Shown: positions 1-6,598 of the stretch, in pieces
Position numbering within the stretch: position 1 is the first letter of the stretch
Layout of the letters: each line of letters opens with the position of its first letter
From: Spirochaetaceae bacterium
GTDB taxonomy: Bacteria; Spirochaetota; Spirochaetia; Treponematales; Breznakiellaceae
Direction of reading: 5' to 3'
NCBI GenBank assembly: GCA_031258625.1
Contig: JAIRMO010000170.1
Coordinates: 1 to 13,633, forward strand
DNA length: 13,633 bases
Notes under the pieces: model-generated
Seen by the model: only the letters and a program-made list of their open reading frames with translations
The model's database searches: none
What the model was told of the DNA's origin: nothing
Translations under genes and position numbers: made by a program

Positions 1-177
1 CCGCTATCACAGCAGGGGAAAAGGCTCCTGCGGGAAACGCGCAAGGGATTGAAGCGGAAATACCGTAAGGAATTGGAGCGGAAAGCCCGGTTTCCGGTGC
101 TTTGCGCCGGAAATGCGCCTAAAAGAGGAGGATGCGAATTTCTATGCGTTTATCCTGAGGGGGGGGGCCCGGGATAA
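1..177 (+). other. Unassigned left flank, possible 3' end of an upstream gene
   Basis: No gene can be identified here. Two plus-strand frames are open from the window edge: one ends at TAA 66-68 (reading ...EKAPAGNAQGIEAEIP), the other at TAA 175-177 and is rich in Lys/Arg. Either could be the tail of an upstream gene, and I recognise neither. A strong Shine-Dalgarno-like run (GAGGAGG, 125-131) is followed only by a tiny frame, ATG 132 to TGA 156-158 (MRISMRLS), too short and too badly spaced to call a gene. If the operon continues leftwards, other acetyl-CoA pathway genes would be expected there, but nothing visible shows that. Confidence 0.25.
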
Positions 178-180
178 ACG
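147..180. repeat. 9-bp perfect inverted repeat with G9 tract in the loop
   Basis: CGTTTATCC (147-155) is the exact reverse complement of GGATAAACG (172-180). The 16-nt loop contains nine consecutive G (159-167) followed by CCCGGG. An A7 run, not a T run, follows on the plus strand, and none follows on the minus strand either, so this is not a standard terminator. It lies just upstream of the cooC promoter. It may be an end-of-gene structure of the upstream unit or an operator; the function is unknown. Confidence 0.5.
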
Positions 181-191
181 TAAAAAAAGTA

Positions 192-220
192 TTGACGGGA
201 GCCCCCAGAGGGGGTACAGT
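192..220 (+). promoter_or_regulatory. Sigma70-type promoter of cooC
   Basis: TTGACG (192-197) and TACAGT (215-220) are separated by exactly 17 bp, predicting a start near 227 and a 36-nt leader. The leader ends in a purine-rich ribosome site (AAGGAAG, 250-256) six bases before the cooC ATG at 263. The spacer itself contains the perfect palindrome CCCCC-AGA-GGGGG (202-214), which could be an operator or influence promoter geometry. Downstream, ATATT...AATAT is a further short inverted repeat. The promoter assignment rests on sequence only. Confidence 0.6.
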
Positions 221-262
221 AACATAAGGGCCCATATTATATAGAATATAAGGAAGCGGAAG

Positions 263-1045
263 ATGACCTATAGTATCGCCATGGCCGGCAAGGGGGGGAC
301 CGGTAAAACCACCCTCTGTGGTTTGTTTATCAATCACCTGGTCAAGACGGGGAAGGGGCCGATCCTGGCGGTGGATGCCGACGCCAATTCCAACCTCAAC
401 GAAGTGCTGGGGGTGGAACGGCCGGTTACCCTGGGGGATATCCGGGAGGAGCTGGCCCGGGCGGAAATAGACGAAAAAAGCCCCATTCCCGTGGGAATGA
501 CCAAACAGGAATACGTCAACTTTCGATTCGGTTCCGCCCTGGTGGAAGAAGCCAGTTACGATATGTTGGTCATGGGACGAAGCCAGGGGAAGGGCTGTTA
601 TTGTTTTGTCAACGACGTACTCCGGGAGCAGTTAAAAAAATACTATGCCCATTACAACTATCTGGTGGTGGATAACGAGGCCGGGCTGGAACACATCAGC
701 CGGGGCATACTTCCGCCGGTGGATCTTATCCTCCTCGTGAGTGATTGTTCCCGGCGGGGTATCCAGGCGGCGGGCAGGATAGCCGGGATGATCCGGGATC
801 TGGACCTCAAGGTGGACAAGGTCAGGCTCATCGTAAATCGCGCTCCCGGGGGAAAGGTGGACCCCGGCATACAGGAGGAGATCGCCGCCCAGGACCTTTT
901 CCTCATTGGGGTTATCCCCCAGGACGAGGGGGTCTACCAATACGACGCGGCGGGCAAGCCCCTGATTAACCTGCCGGAAACATCCCCGGTCAAACAGGGC
1001 CTGGGGGAGATAATCAAAAAATTGGAGTTATCGGGGCTTTCCTAA
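263..1045 (+). CDS. cooC: CooC-type nickel-insertion ATPase (CODH/ACS accessory protein)
   Basis: A 260-residue cytoplasmic P-loop ATPase of the CooC/AcsF branch of the MinD/ParA (SIMIBI) class, which uses ATP-driven dimerisation to deliver Ni(II) to carbon monoxide dehydrogenase or acetyl-CoA synthase. Seen: the deviant Walker A GKGGTGKTT at residues 9-17 with the signature Lys10, a switch-I-like DADANSNL (38-45), the CxC motif Cys112-Tyr-Cys114 that binds the metal at the CooC dimer interface, and a Walker-B-like VVDNEAG starting near 135. Length is normal for the family. Start at 263 is supported by AAGGAAG six bases upstream and by Walker A beginning eight residues in. The gene lies 168 bp before acsB on the same strand, the expected partner, so ACS or the ACS/CODH complex is the likely client. 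MinD-like homologues are similar, but the CxC and the context favour CooC. Confidence 0.92.
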   Translation: MTYSIAMAGKGGTGKTTLCGLFINHLVKTGKGPILAVDADANSNLNEVLGVERPVTLGDIREELARAEIDEKSPIPVGMTKQEYVNFRFGSALVEEASYDMLVMGRSQGKGCYCFVNDVLREQLKKYYAHYNYLVVDNEAGLEHISRGILPPVDLILLVSDCSRRGIQAAGRIAGMIRDLDLKVDKVRLIVNRAPGGKVDPGIQEEIAAQDLFLIGVIPQDEGVYQYDAAGKPLINLPETSPVKQGLGEIIKKLELSGLS

Positions 1046-1067
1046 AACGTTAGTTTTGGGAAAGCCC
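1034..1067 (+). repeat. 15-bp hairpin overlapping the cooC stop codon
   Basis: The arm 1034-1048 (GGGCTTTCCTAAAAC) pairs with 1053-1067 (GTTTTGGGAAAGCCC) with a single G-U wobble and a four-base GTTA loop. The cooC TAA (1043-1045) lies inside the left arm. No T run follows, so it is not a canonical rho-independent terminator. In a cooC-acsB transcript it could be a 3' stabilising or processing structure that sets the two genes' relative expression; this is inference. Confidence 0.7.
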
Positions 1068-1091
1068 GGTCAGACTCCGTGACTATCAAGG

Positions 1092-1133
1092 GGTTTGAAA
1101 CCCCCAGGTTTTTAACCCCCGGGGTTTCAAACC
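1092..1133 (+). repeat. 13-bp inverted repeat with nested hairpin between cooC and acsB
   Basis: GGTTTGAAACCCC (1092-1104) is exactly complementary to GGGGTTTCAAACC (1121-1133). The 16-base loop contains a second small hairpin, GGTT-TTT-AACC (1107-1117). The left arm region is itself palindromic (GGGTTTGAAACCC), so alternative foldings exist. No U tract follows. It is the second strong structure in this 168-bp gap, which suggests RNA processing, attenuation or an operator controlling acsB. No -35/-10 pair for acsB was convincing in the remaining bases. Confidence 0.65.
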
Positions 1134-1213
1134 GCCGTTGCCGGTAAAGCTCAATTCGTTTTTACGGGCCTTCATGAAGAAGGCTAGAAAATCAAGAGAT
1201 TTGGAGGGAGACC

Positions 1214-3346
1214 ATGGGCGCTTTAACGGATCTAATCTACACGGGCGCGAACGCCGTAGCGGGCCTAACCGAAGGGGCCGTCAAAACCGCGATTGAAAAA
1301 TATGGGCCGGACAAGGAAATCGCCTTTCCCGACACGGCCTACTTCTTCCCGGCTATTTTTACCGCTACCGGGGTAAAAGTGGAAAAACTGGAAACCCTCA
1401 CCGCCTGCGTGGGGGTACTGAAAAGCCTTATCTCCGGCAAGGAGGACCTGGGGGAAGCCTTAAACGCGGGCCTTGCCACCGCGGTGGGGGCGGAGATCAT
1501 CGAGGGCCTTAAATACCTGGAGCCGGATCCCTACGGCAAAGAACCGGGGATTGGGTTTGTCCCGGACCCCGTCATCCGTTCCCTGGGGGTGCCCCTGGTT
1601 ACCGGGGATATTCCCGGGGTGGCGGTGGTATTGGGGGAGGCGGCGGATCCCGCCTCGGTGGTAAAGGTGGTAAAGGACTACCAGAGTAAGGGGCTCCTTA
1701 CCTTCCTCGTGGGCAAGGTCATCGATCAGGTAAGCGCCGGGGGGGTCAAGATGGGCCTGGAATTCCGGGTGGTGCCCCTGGGGTATGACGTAACCTCGGT
1801 GATCCATGTGGTAACCGTGGCCATCCGGGCGGCGTTGATCTTCGGCAATATCAAAGAGGGGGATCTGCCGGGACTTTTGGCCTATACCAAGGAACGGGTG
1901 CCCGCCTTTGTGAACACCTTCGGCCCCCTGAACGAGGTGGTGGTCGCCGCGGGCGCCGGGGCCATAGCCCTGGGTTTCCCCGTTGTCGTGGATCAGGATA
2001 TCGGTGATTTGCAGATCCCGGGCGCCCTGGAATCGGTTACGGATTACGAGCGGACCGTAAAACGCTCCCTGGAACTGCGGAACATCAAGATCAAGGTAAA
2101 GGAGATTTCCATTCCCGTGGCCTTTGCCGCGGCCTTTGAGGGGGAGATCATCCGCAAAAACGATATGTACGCTGAATTCGCTTCGGACAAGAACCCCGCC
2201 TGCGAACTGGTTACCATGAAAGACGCCGCCGCCATTGAGGACCATAAAATCACCATCGTCGGCTCCGATATCGACAGCGGCGCCCCTCCGGTTAATCTGC
2301 CCCTGGCGGTGTATGTGGAAGTGGCCGGGACCAAGATGCGGACCGACTTTGAACCGGTTCTGGAACGAAAGATCCACCACTGGTTCAACTACATCGAAGG
2401 GGTCATGCACACGGGGCAGCGAAACCTCCTGCGGGTCCGGATCGGCAAGGAAGCCTACGAAAAGGGCCTGCGCCTTAAAGACCTGGGGGAAGTGATTTAT
2501 GTGATGCTCATGGATGAATTCGGGACGGTGGTGGATAAATGCCAGATAACCCTGTTCACCGATACCAACCGGGTCAAGGAGATCCTGGAAAAAGAGGCCC
2601 TCCCCAAATACGAGGCCCGGGACTCCCGGCTGGCCTCCATGACCGATGAAAGCGTGGACACCTTCTACACCTGTATCCTCTGCCAGTCCTTTGCCCCGGC
2701 CCATTGCTGCGTGGTTACCCCGGAACGGCTGGGGCTCTGCGGCGCCGTTTCCTGGCTGGACGCCAACGCCACCAAGGAACTCACCCCCACCGGACCCTGC
2801 CAGCCCATCCCCAAGGAAGGGCTGCTGGATGAAAAGAAAGGGGTCTATGAATCGGTGAATAAGACGGTACAGGAGGCGACCCACGGCGCGGTGGAAAAGG
2901 TAACCCTCTATTCCCTTATGGAAGATCCCATGACCAGTTGCGGCTGCTTCGAGTGTATCTGCGGGATCCTCCCCGAGGCAAACGGCGTGGTGGTGGTCAA
3001 CCGGGAATACAAGGGCATCACCCCCACGGGGATGACCTTCGGCGAACTGGCCTCCATGACCGGCGGCGGCGTACAGACCCCGGGCTTTATGGGCCACGGA
3101 CGGCATTTTATCGCCTCCAAGAAATTCGTCAGCGCCGAAGGGGGGGTAACCCGGATCGTCTGGATGCCCAAAGAGCTCAAGGACGACGTGGCGCCCCGGC
3201 TGAACAAGACCGCCAAGGCTCTCTACAACATTGATAATTTTGCGGACATGATCTGCGACGAGACCATAGCCACCGAATCGGAGGCGGTGATCTCCTTCTT
3301 GCAGGAAAAAAACCATCCCTCCTTTGCCATGGAGGCGATTATGTAG
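1214..3346 (+). CDS. acsB: Acetyl-CoA synthase, alpha subunit of CODH/ACS
   Basis: A 710-residue bacterial-type acetyl-CoA synthase. It joins CO, a methyl group from the corrinoid iron-sulfur protein and CoA into acetyl-CoA, the last step of the Wood-Ljungdahl pathway. All A-cluster ligands are present with the spacing of the Moorella enzyme, shifted by 19: Cys487, Cys490, Cys499 and Cys509 for the [4Fe-4S] cube (Moorella 506/509/518/528) and Cys576-Gly-Cys578 for the distal nickel (595/597). Phe493 matches the gating Phe512. The N-terminal ~300 residues that dock to CODH are present, as in bacterial rather than archaeal proteins. Start 1214 follows GGAGGGAG (1203-1210). It follows cooC and ends before a terminator; the CODH subunit gene is not in the window. 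The enzyme appears intact, with no missing ligand or frameshift. Confidence 0.97.
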   Translation: MGALTDLIYTGANAVAGLTEGAVKTAIEKYGPDKEIAFPDTAYFFPAIFTATGVKVEKLETLTACVGVLKSLISGKEDLGEALNAGLATAVGAEIIEGLKYLEPDPYGKEPGIGFVPDPVIRSLGVPLVTGDIPGVAVVLGEAADPASVVKVVKDYQSKGLLTFLVGKVIDQVSAGGVKMGLEFRVVPLGYDVTSVIHVVTVAIRAALIFGNIKEGDLPGLLAYTKERVPAFVNTFGPLNEVVVAAGAGAIALGFPVVVDQDIGDLQIPGALESVTDYERTVKRSLELRNIKIKVKEISIPVAFAAAFEGEIIRKNDMYAEFASDKNPACELVTMKDAAAIEDHKITIVGSDIDSGAPPVNLPLAVYVEVAGTKMRTDFEPVLERKIHHWFNYIEGVMHTGQRNLLRVRIGKEAYEKGLRLKDLGEVIYVMLMDEFGTVVDKCQITLFTDTNRVKEILEKEALPKYEARDSRLASMTDESVDTFYTCILCQSFAPAHCCVVTPERLGLCGAVSWLDANATKELTPTGPCQPIPKEGLLDEKKGVYESVNKTVQEATHGAVEKVTLYSLMEDPMTSCGCFECICGILPEANGVVVVNREYKGITPTGMTFGELASMTGGGVQTPGFMGHGRHFIASKKFVSAEGGVTRIVWMPKELKDDVAPRLNKTAKALYNIDNFADMICDETIATESEAVISFLQEKNHPSFAMEAIM

Positions 3347-3384
3347 GCAAAATACCGGTAAACACCGGGGCATAAAAAGAGCGG

Positions 3385-3439
3385 CCAACCGGGTTTGTGG
3401 ATACGCAAGGCGTTTCCCCCCGGTTGGTTTTTTGTTTTT
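3385..3439 (+). terminator. Rho-independent terminator after acsB, probably bidirectional
   Basis: CCAACCGGG (3385-3393) pairs with CCCGGTTGG (3419-3427), followed immediately by TTTTTTGTTTTT (3428-3439). On the minus strand the same stem is followed, after a few bases, by TTTTT (complement of 3374-3378), so it may also end transcription of the convergent gene, whose stop is at 3453. The loop is 25 bases, longer than usual. Confidence 0.8.
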
Positions 3440-3452
3440 AAAAAAACCTATG

Positions 3453-4670
3453 CTAGTTGCGGTTCCACAGGAGGAATTTATAGCCCAAGGATACGGAGAT
3501 CCGGTCCCGGGCATACGGAAGACGCAGGGAATTTTGAATGCTCGTTATTCCAAAATCCCTGCCGTAACGCCCGTCCAGAAGGATCTTTCCCGGCCCCAGG
3601 GGAAACCCGATATCTAACCCGAGTATAAAACCAACGGGCGGATCTATTTTGATGGCAAAGGTTCCCGCTTCCACATTGGATTGTATCCGGGCGTTCCCCA
3701 GGGGTATCGTCGCATAGGGACCGGCATAGAAGGATAGGTTAAAGGCCCCAAACTCAAGGGGAACCTTGAGCAAGAGAGGGAAGGTCAGGAACAGGGAATT
3801 AACCTCGTCGACGACGGCGGTGTTCTGCGCTACCTTGAGCGCGTTAAAAATATCGGCGTTAAAAACCGCCTCCGCCTGGAGGCCGAAGAAACGGAACACC
3901 CTAAAATCCACAAGAAGGGCGGCTTCATAGCTAAAACTTTGACTCTTGTCGCCCTCATAACCCCCGGTCCTCTGGATGATGGAATAGGTATTAAAGGACG
4001 CTCCTCCCCGGAGACCCGCGTGGAGTTCCCCCCGGAAAAGACGCTTCTTTTCCACATCGACATCTTTTGGGAGAACGGTTTCGGAAACGGTTTCCGCGGT
4101 GGTCTCGGCGGCGAGCGCCACCGCGGTCTCGCTCATTTCTTCCGCCGTGGCGGCGGGCTCGTCCCTGGGAATCTGGGAGAAAATCCAATTCACCAACGGG
4201 GACATATACATCACGGCTTCTTCGTAATCTTCGCTCACCAGCTCATCGGTATACACCAGCCTTCCTGTTTCGGAATTCCACAACCACATCTGAAAATGCT
4301 GTAGATTCTCGACATCAAAGTAAGATTCCCCGGTCAGGACGTATTTTGAGGCCCCCAGGAATCTCGATTCCGGCGGCTCATCGGGGCGCAACTCAAGAAT
4401 TTCCGGGTACAAGAATACCGATACCTCCTGGGGAGCGACATCCTCCCGCTTAACCATTTCCGAAAGAACCGCGTCGTAAAGCTGAGTGGTATTTGACGGA
4501 TCGTCGGAACCTGAAAACGGCATGATCGCCACTTCCATCACGGTATTGGCGGGTACGGTTTGGGCGTTTCCTCCATAAGGTGTCAGGAATAAAAAAACTA
4601 TCACCAAAAAAAGAAATCCTGAGTTTTGTTGAAGTTTTTTTTTGTTAATGTTAAAATGAGGATGGCTCAT
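3453..4670 (-). CDS. Exported two-domain outer-membrane beta-barrel protein
   Basis: A 405-residue protein not matched to a named gene. It has a signal peptide: Lys-rich n-region, hydrophobic stretch near residues 19-30, likely cleavage after Ala36 in GGNA-Q. Residues ~46-168 resemble the TolB-N/FlgO/CsgG-like periplasmic fold common in treponemes, with VAIMPFSG at 47-54. An acidic, Ala/Thr/Glu-rich linker spans ~169-209. Residues ~211-405 alternate hydrophobic and polar residues with many Gly and aromatics, as in small PorT-like outer-membrane barrels, and the chain ends on a YKFLLW strand. It is therefore probably anchored in the outer membrane with a periplasmic N-terminal domain. Start 4670 is the only ATG placing a full signal peptide, but no clear ribosome site precedes it. 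An A9 run encodes Lys10-12. It faces acsB across a shared terminator and has its own promoter. Substrate and partners are unknown. Confidence 0.75.
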   Translation of the reverse strand: MSHPHFNINKKKLQQNSGFLFLVIVFLFLTPYGGNAQTVPANTVMEVAIMPFSGSDDPSNTTQLYDAVLSEMVKREDVAPQEVSVFLYPEILELRPDEPPESRFLGASKYVLTGESYFDVENLQHFQMWLWNSETGRLVYTDELVSEDYEEAVMYMSPLVNWIFSQIPRDEPAATAEEMSETAVALAAETTAETVSETVLPKDVDVEKKRLFRGELHAGLRGGASFNTYSIIQRTGGYEGDKSQSFSYEAALLVDFRVFRFFGLQAEAVFNADIFNALKVAQNTAVVDEVNSLFLTFPLLLKVPLEFGAFNLSFYAGPYATIPLGNARIQSNVEAGTFAIKIDPPVGFILGLDIGFPLGPGKILLDGRYGRDFGITSIQNSLRLPYARDRISVSLGYKFLLWNRN

Positions 4671-4790
4671 ATCGGCCAGGTTATTAATAAAAGACGGCCG
4701 CCACGGCAGCTATCCTGAAATTTGAATATGTTTTTTACCGTACCCAGGGGGATACCAATAAAAAAAAACTCACTTTTATCCATAGATAAT

Positions 4791-4820
4791 ACTATAATAA
4801 ATAATTCTTTAGAATGTCAA
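4791..4820 (-). promoter_or_regulatory. Sigma70-type promoter of the outer-membrane protein gene
   Basis: On the minus strand a perfect -35 TTGACA (complement of 4815-4820) and TATAGT (complement of 4791-4796) are 18 bp apart, in strongly AT-rich DNA. The predicted start is near 4784, giving an unusually long leader of about 110 bases before the ATG at 4670. Confidence 0.65.
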
Positions 4821-4929
4821 ATGTTTTATTAATTAATAGCGAAATTTTCGATAAAACCGGGCTTTAGGAAGACCCCCTGGCCCCGGAAAACCGTACCGGG
4901 GGGAACCGTTATTTGCCCGGCCGACAAGC

Positions 4930-5033
4930 GCCCGATAAATGCACGTTGCAGCGGCACGCAGTAGCGTGTTGACGAAACAAGGCGCCACGGCGTAGGCCAA
5001 ATAAAGGCCGCTGTTTAGGCCAAGGTATCGGGC
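4930..5033. repeat. Palindrome-rich segment, candidate dispersed intergenic repeat
   Basis: Eight-base inverted ends GCCCGATA (4930-4937) and TATCGGGC (5026-5033) enclose about 90 bp with nested structure: CACGC-AGTA-GCGTG (4955-4968), CGCC-AC-GGCG (4983-4992), and three AGGCC copies at 4994, 5005 and 5017 spaced 11 and 12 bp, close to one helical turn. The minus strand reads as a small protein-like frame (...FVNTLLRAAATCIYRALVGR...), the kind of spurious short frame that repeated elements give in annotated genomes. Only one copy lies in this window, so repetition is not shown. Confidence 0.4.
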
Positions 5034-5115
5034 CGCCTCCCGGAACTTCTTTTAGGCGTCTTTTCCCTTGTGCCTATTTAAACTGAGAATTACCGGGATT
5101 TTTCTCCGGCTAATC

Positions 5116-5144
5116 TGGTAAAGATCGGGATGGTATGGTATACT
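5116..5144 (+). promoter_or_regulatory. Extended -10 promoter of the jetABCD operon, apparently leaderless
   Basis: The -10 box TATACT (5139-5144) carries the extended TGn motif (TG at 5136-5137). A weak -35 TGGTAA (5116-5121) sits 17 bp upstream. The ATG of jetA begins nine bases after the -10, and the first purine in the expected initiation zone is the A of that ATG, so the transcript probably begins at the start codon. TGGTA occurs three times here (5116, 5131, 5136) and may be an operator repeat. Confidence 0.55.
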
Positions 5145-5152
5145 AGACCCCT

Positions 5153-6598
5153 ATGAACCTGTTCAGCTTGATTCCGGGCAATTTCTTTTCCCTCCTTTCA
5201 TCGGGAAACCGGGAGATTTATTTTGACGCCCTCATGCTGCTCAACGATTTTCTTAAAAACGATCTTGTCATACGGGTCGATGATTATATTTCATCCCTCA
5301 TTGCGCTTATCGAAGACCGGGTGTTTATCCCCGAGGCGGAGGATGAAACGCCGGATCTGCCCGAAGCGGCGGAGGGGGCAGGGGGGCTGACGCCGAATGT
5401 CAAAGCCCGGCTTATCCTGAACCGGTTCATAAAAACCGGCTGGGTTGACAAAGAGGAAATGGACGGAACCTTTGCCGAGATCATCACCCCCCGGGATTAC
5501 GCCATCCGGGTGATGCGGCTTCTGGATGAGCTTCGGGATGAGAGCGTCCACGAGTACAATTCCCTGGTTTACTCAACCTATTCGGCCCTCAAACAGGCGG
5601 CGCAGGAAGGGCCCCGGGAAATGTTTGACGCCCTCCTCACCGCCAGGCGGAATACGGAACAGCTCACCTATGAACTGAAAACCTTCTATCATAATATCCG
5701 CGGTTACCTGAAACGGATCCAGATGCAGAGCAGCGTAAACGAACTTTTGGAAAGCCATTTTGAAAAATTCAAACCCCTGGCCGACCGGATATATCATCCG
5801 ATTAAAACCATGGATTCCATTCACCGGTACCGGGCCCCGGTGCGGGAGGTTCTCTCAAACATTCGGGAAAACGGAGAACTTATTTCGGGGATGTTGAAAC
5901 GGGCCATGGAGGTGCGGAAATACGAGTCCGAGGATGAGGCGGGAGAGGAAATTCTTTTCGCCATCCATTATACGATGGATGTATACGAAAATCTGGGAAA
6001 CACCACGGACGAGATCGACCGGCGTTACCATACCTATGTAAAAAACTCTGTTGATAAAATGACCTACATGATGTCGGCGGATCAGAGCGTCAAGGGGAAA
6101 CTCCTGGACCTTCTTAAAGCCTACGGAAAAGCTTCGGGGGCGGAGCGGGACCGGATTGGCGATATGCTTGAGGCGAATATCAGCGTTAACCGCCAGTATT
6201 TTCTGGACGGCGAATCCTTCTTTCATAAAAACGTCCTGAGCCGCAGGCTGAATGAGGGGGTTCTGGAAATAGCCGACCGGGGAGATTTTGCGGACGGCGC
6301 GCTGGAGCGGCTTGCGGGGGAATTGAAAAACACATACTCCCTGGACCGGATACGCGGTTTTGTGGAGGGGCTTTTTTCCACCGCAGCCCGGGATTCTGCG
6401 GGAGAGGCCGTAGTTGAAAGCGAACATATTCCTATTGAGGATGACGCCGACTTTGTACTGCTCATCCTGGCCCTTATCCGCTGCCGGGAACGGGGAATGG
6501 GCTATACGGTAAAACTGCAAGAAGGCAGAATTGAACGGAACGGATACCGCATCCCCAGAATGAAGTTCCGCAAAAAAGACGGAAAAGATCATGCTTGA
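5153..6598 (+). CDS. jetA: Wadjet JetA, kleisin (MukF/MksF-like) subunit
   Basis: A 481-residue protein whose N-terminus (LFSLIPGNFFSLLSSGNRE, from residue 3) matches what I know of the JetA/DUF5716 family. JetA is the kleisin that bridges the two JetC heads and recruits JetB in the Wadjet plasmid-restriction complex. By family analogy, residues ~1-125 form the N-terminal winged-helix region, ~130-340 a helical middle segment, and ~424-481 the C-terminal winged helix that binds the other head. An acidic stretch, residues ~62-78, looks like a loop insertion. Start 5153 has no ribosome site, but the conserved family N-terminus begins immediately there and a -10 box lies nine bases upstream, consistent with leaderless translation. 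Its stop overlaps jetB by eight bases. Identity is supported as much by the following jetBCD genes as by the sequence itself. Confidence 0.88.
   Translation: MNLFSLIPGNFFSLLSSGNREIYFDALMLLNDFLKNDLVIRVDDYISSLIALIEDRVFIPEAEDETPDLPEAAEGAGGLTPNVKARLILNRFIKTGWVDKEEMDGTFAEIITPRDYAIRVMRLLDELRDESVHEYNSLVYSTYSALKQAAQEGPREMFDALLTARRNTEQLTYELKTFYHNIRGYLKRIQMQSSVNELLESHFEKFKPLADRIYHPIKTMDSIHRYRAPVREVLSNIRENGELISGMLKRAMEVRKYESEDEAGEEILFAIHYTMDVYENLGNTTDEIDRRYHTYVKNSVDKMTYMMSADQSVKGKLLDLLKAYGKASGAERDRIGDMLEANISVNRQYFLDGESFFHKNVLSRRLNEGVLEIADRGDFADGALERLAGELKNTYSLDRIRGFVEGLFSTAARDSAGEAVVESEHIPIEDDADFVLLILALIRCRERGMGYTVKLQEGRIERNGYRIPRMKFRKKDGKDHA

Larger units (their letters stand above)
4671..5152. other. 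482-bp intergenic region between divergent genes
   Basis: No convincing coding sequence. Going right: a leader of about 110 bases for the minus-strand outer-membrane gene; its AT-rich promoter (4791-4820); a small GC hairpin CCCCGG/CCGGGG (4881-4886/4896-4901, nine-base loop); a palindrome-rich segment (4930-5033) that may be a dispersed repeat; a polypyrimidine stretch; and the jetA promoter (5116-5144). A minus-strand frame is open from about 5060 down to TAA near 4838, but it has no good start codon or ribosome site, so I do not call it a gene. Confidence 0.6.

Noticed and set aside
132..158. Eight-codon leader peptide MRISMRLS before cooC
   Set aside because: The Shine-Dalgarno abuts the first ATG, and it lies upstream of the likely cooC promoter, so it cannot attenuate that transcript.
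1460..3514. 684-codon open frame on the minus strand opposite acsB
   Set aside because: It mirrors the GC-rich codon pattern of acsB, is His/Gly/Pro-rich without any recognisable domain, and the plus strand encodes a complete acetyl-CoA synthase with all metal ligands.
4838..5060. Antisense small protein-like frame upstream of jetA
   Set aside because: No ATG and no ribosome site, and it runs through palindromes; treated as a feature of a possible repeat rather than a gene.
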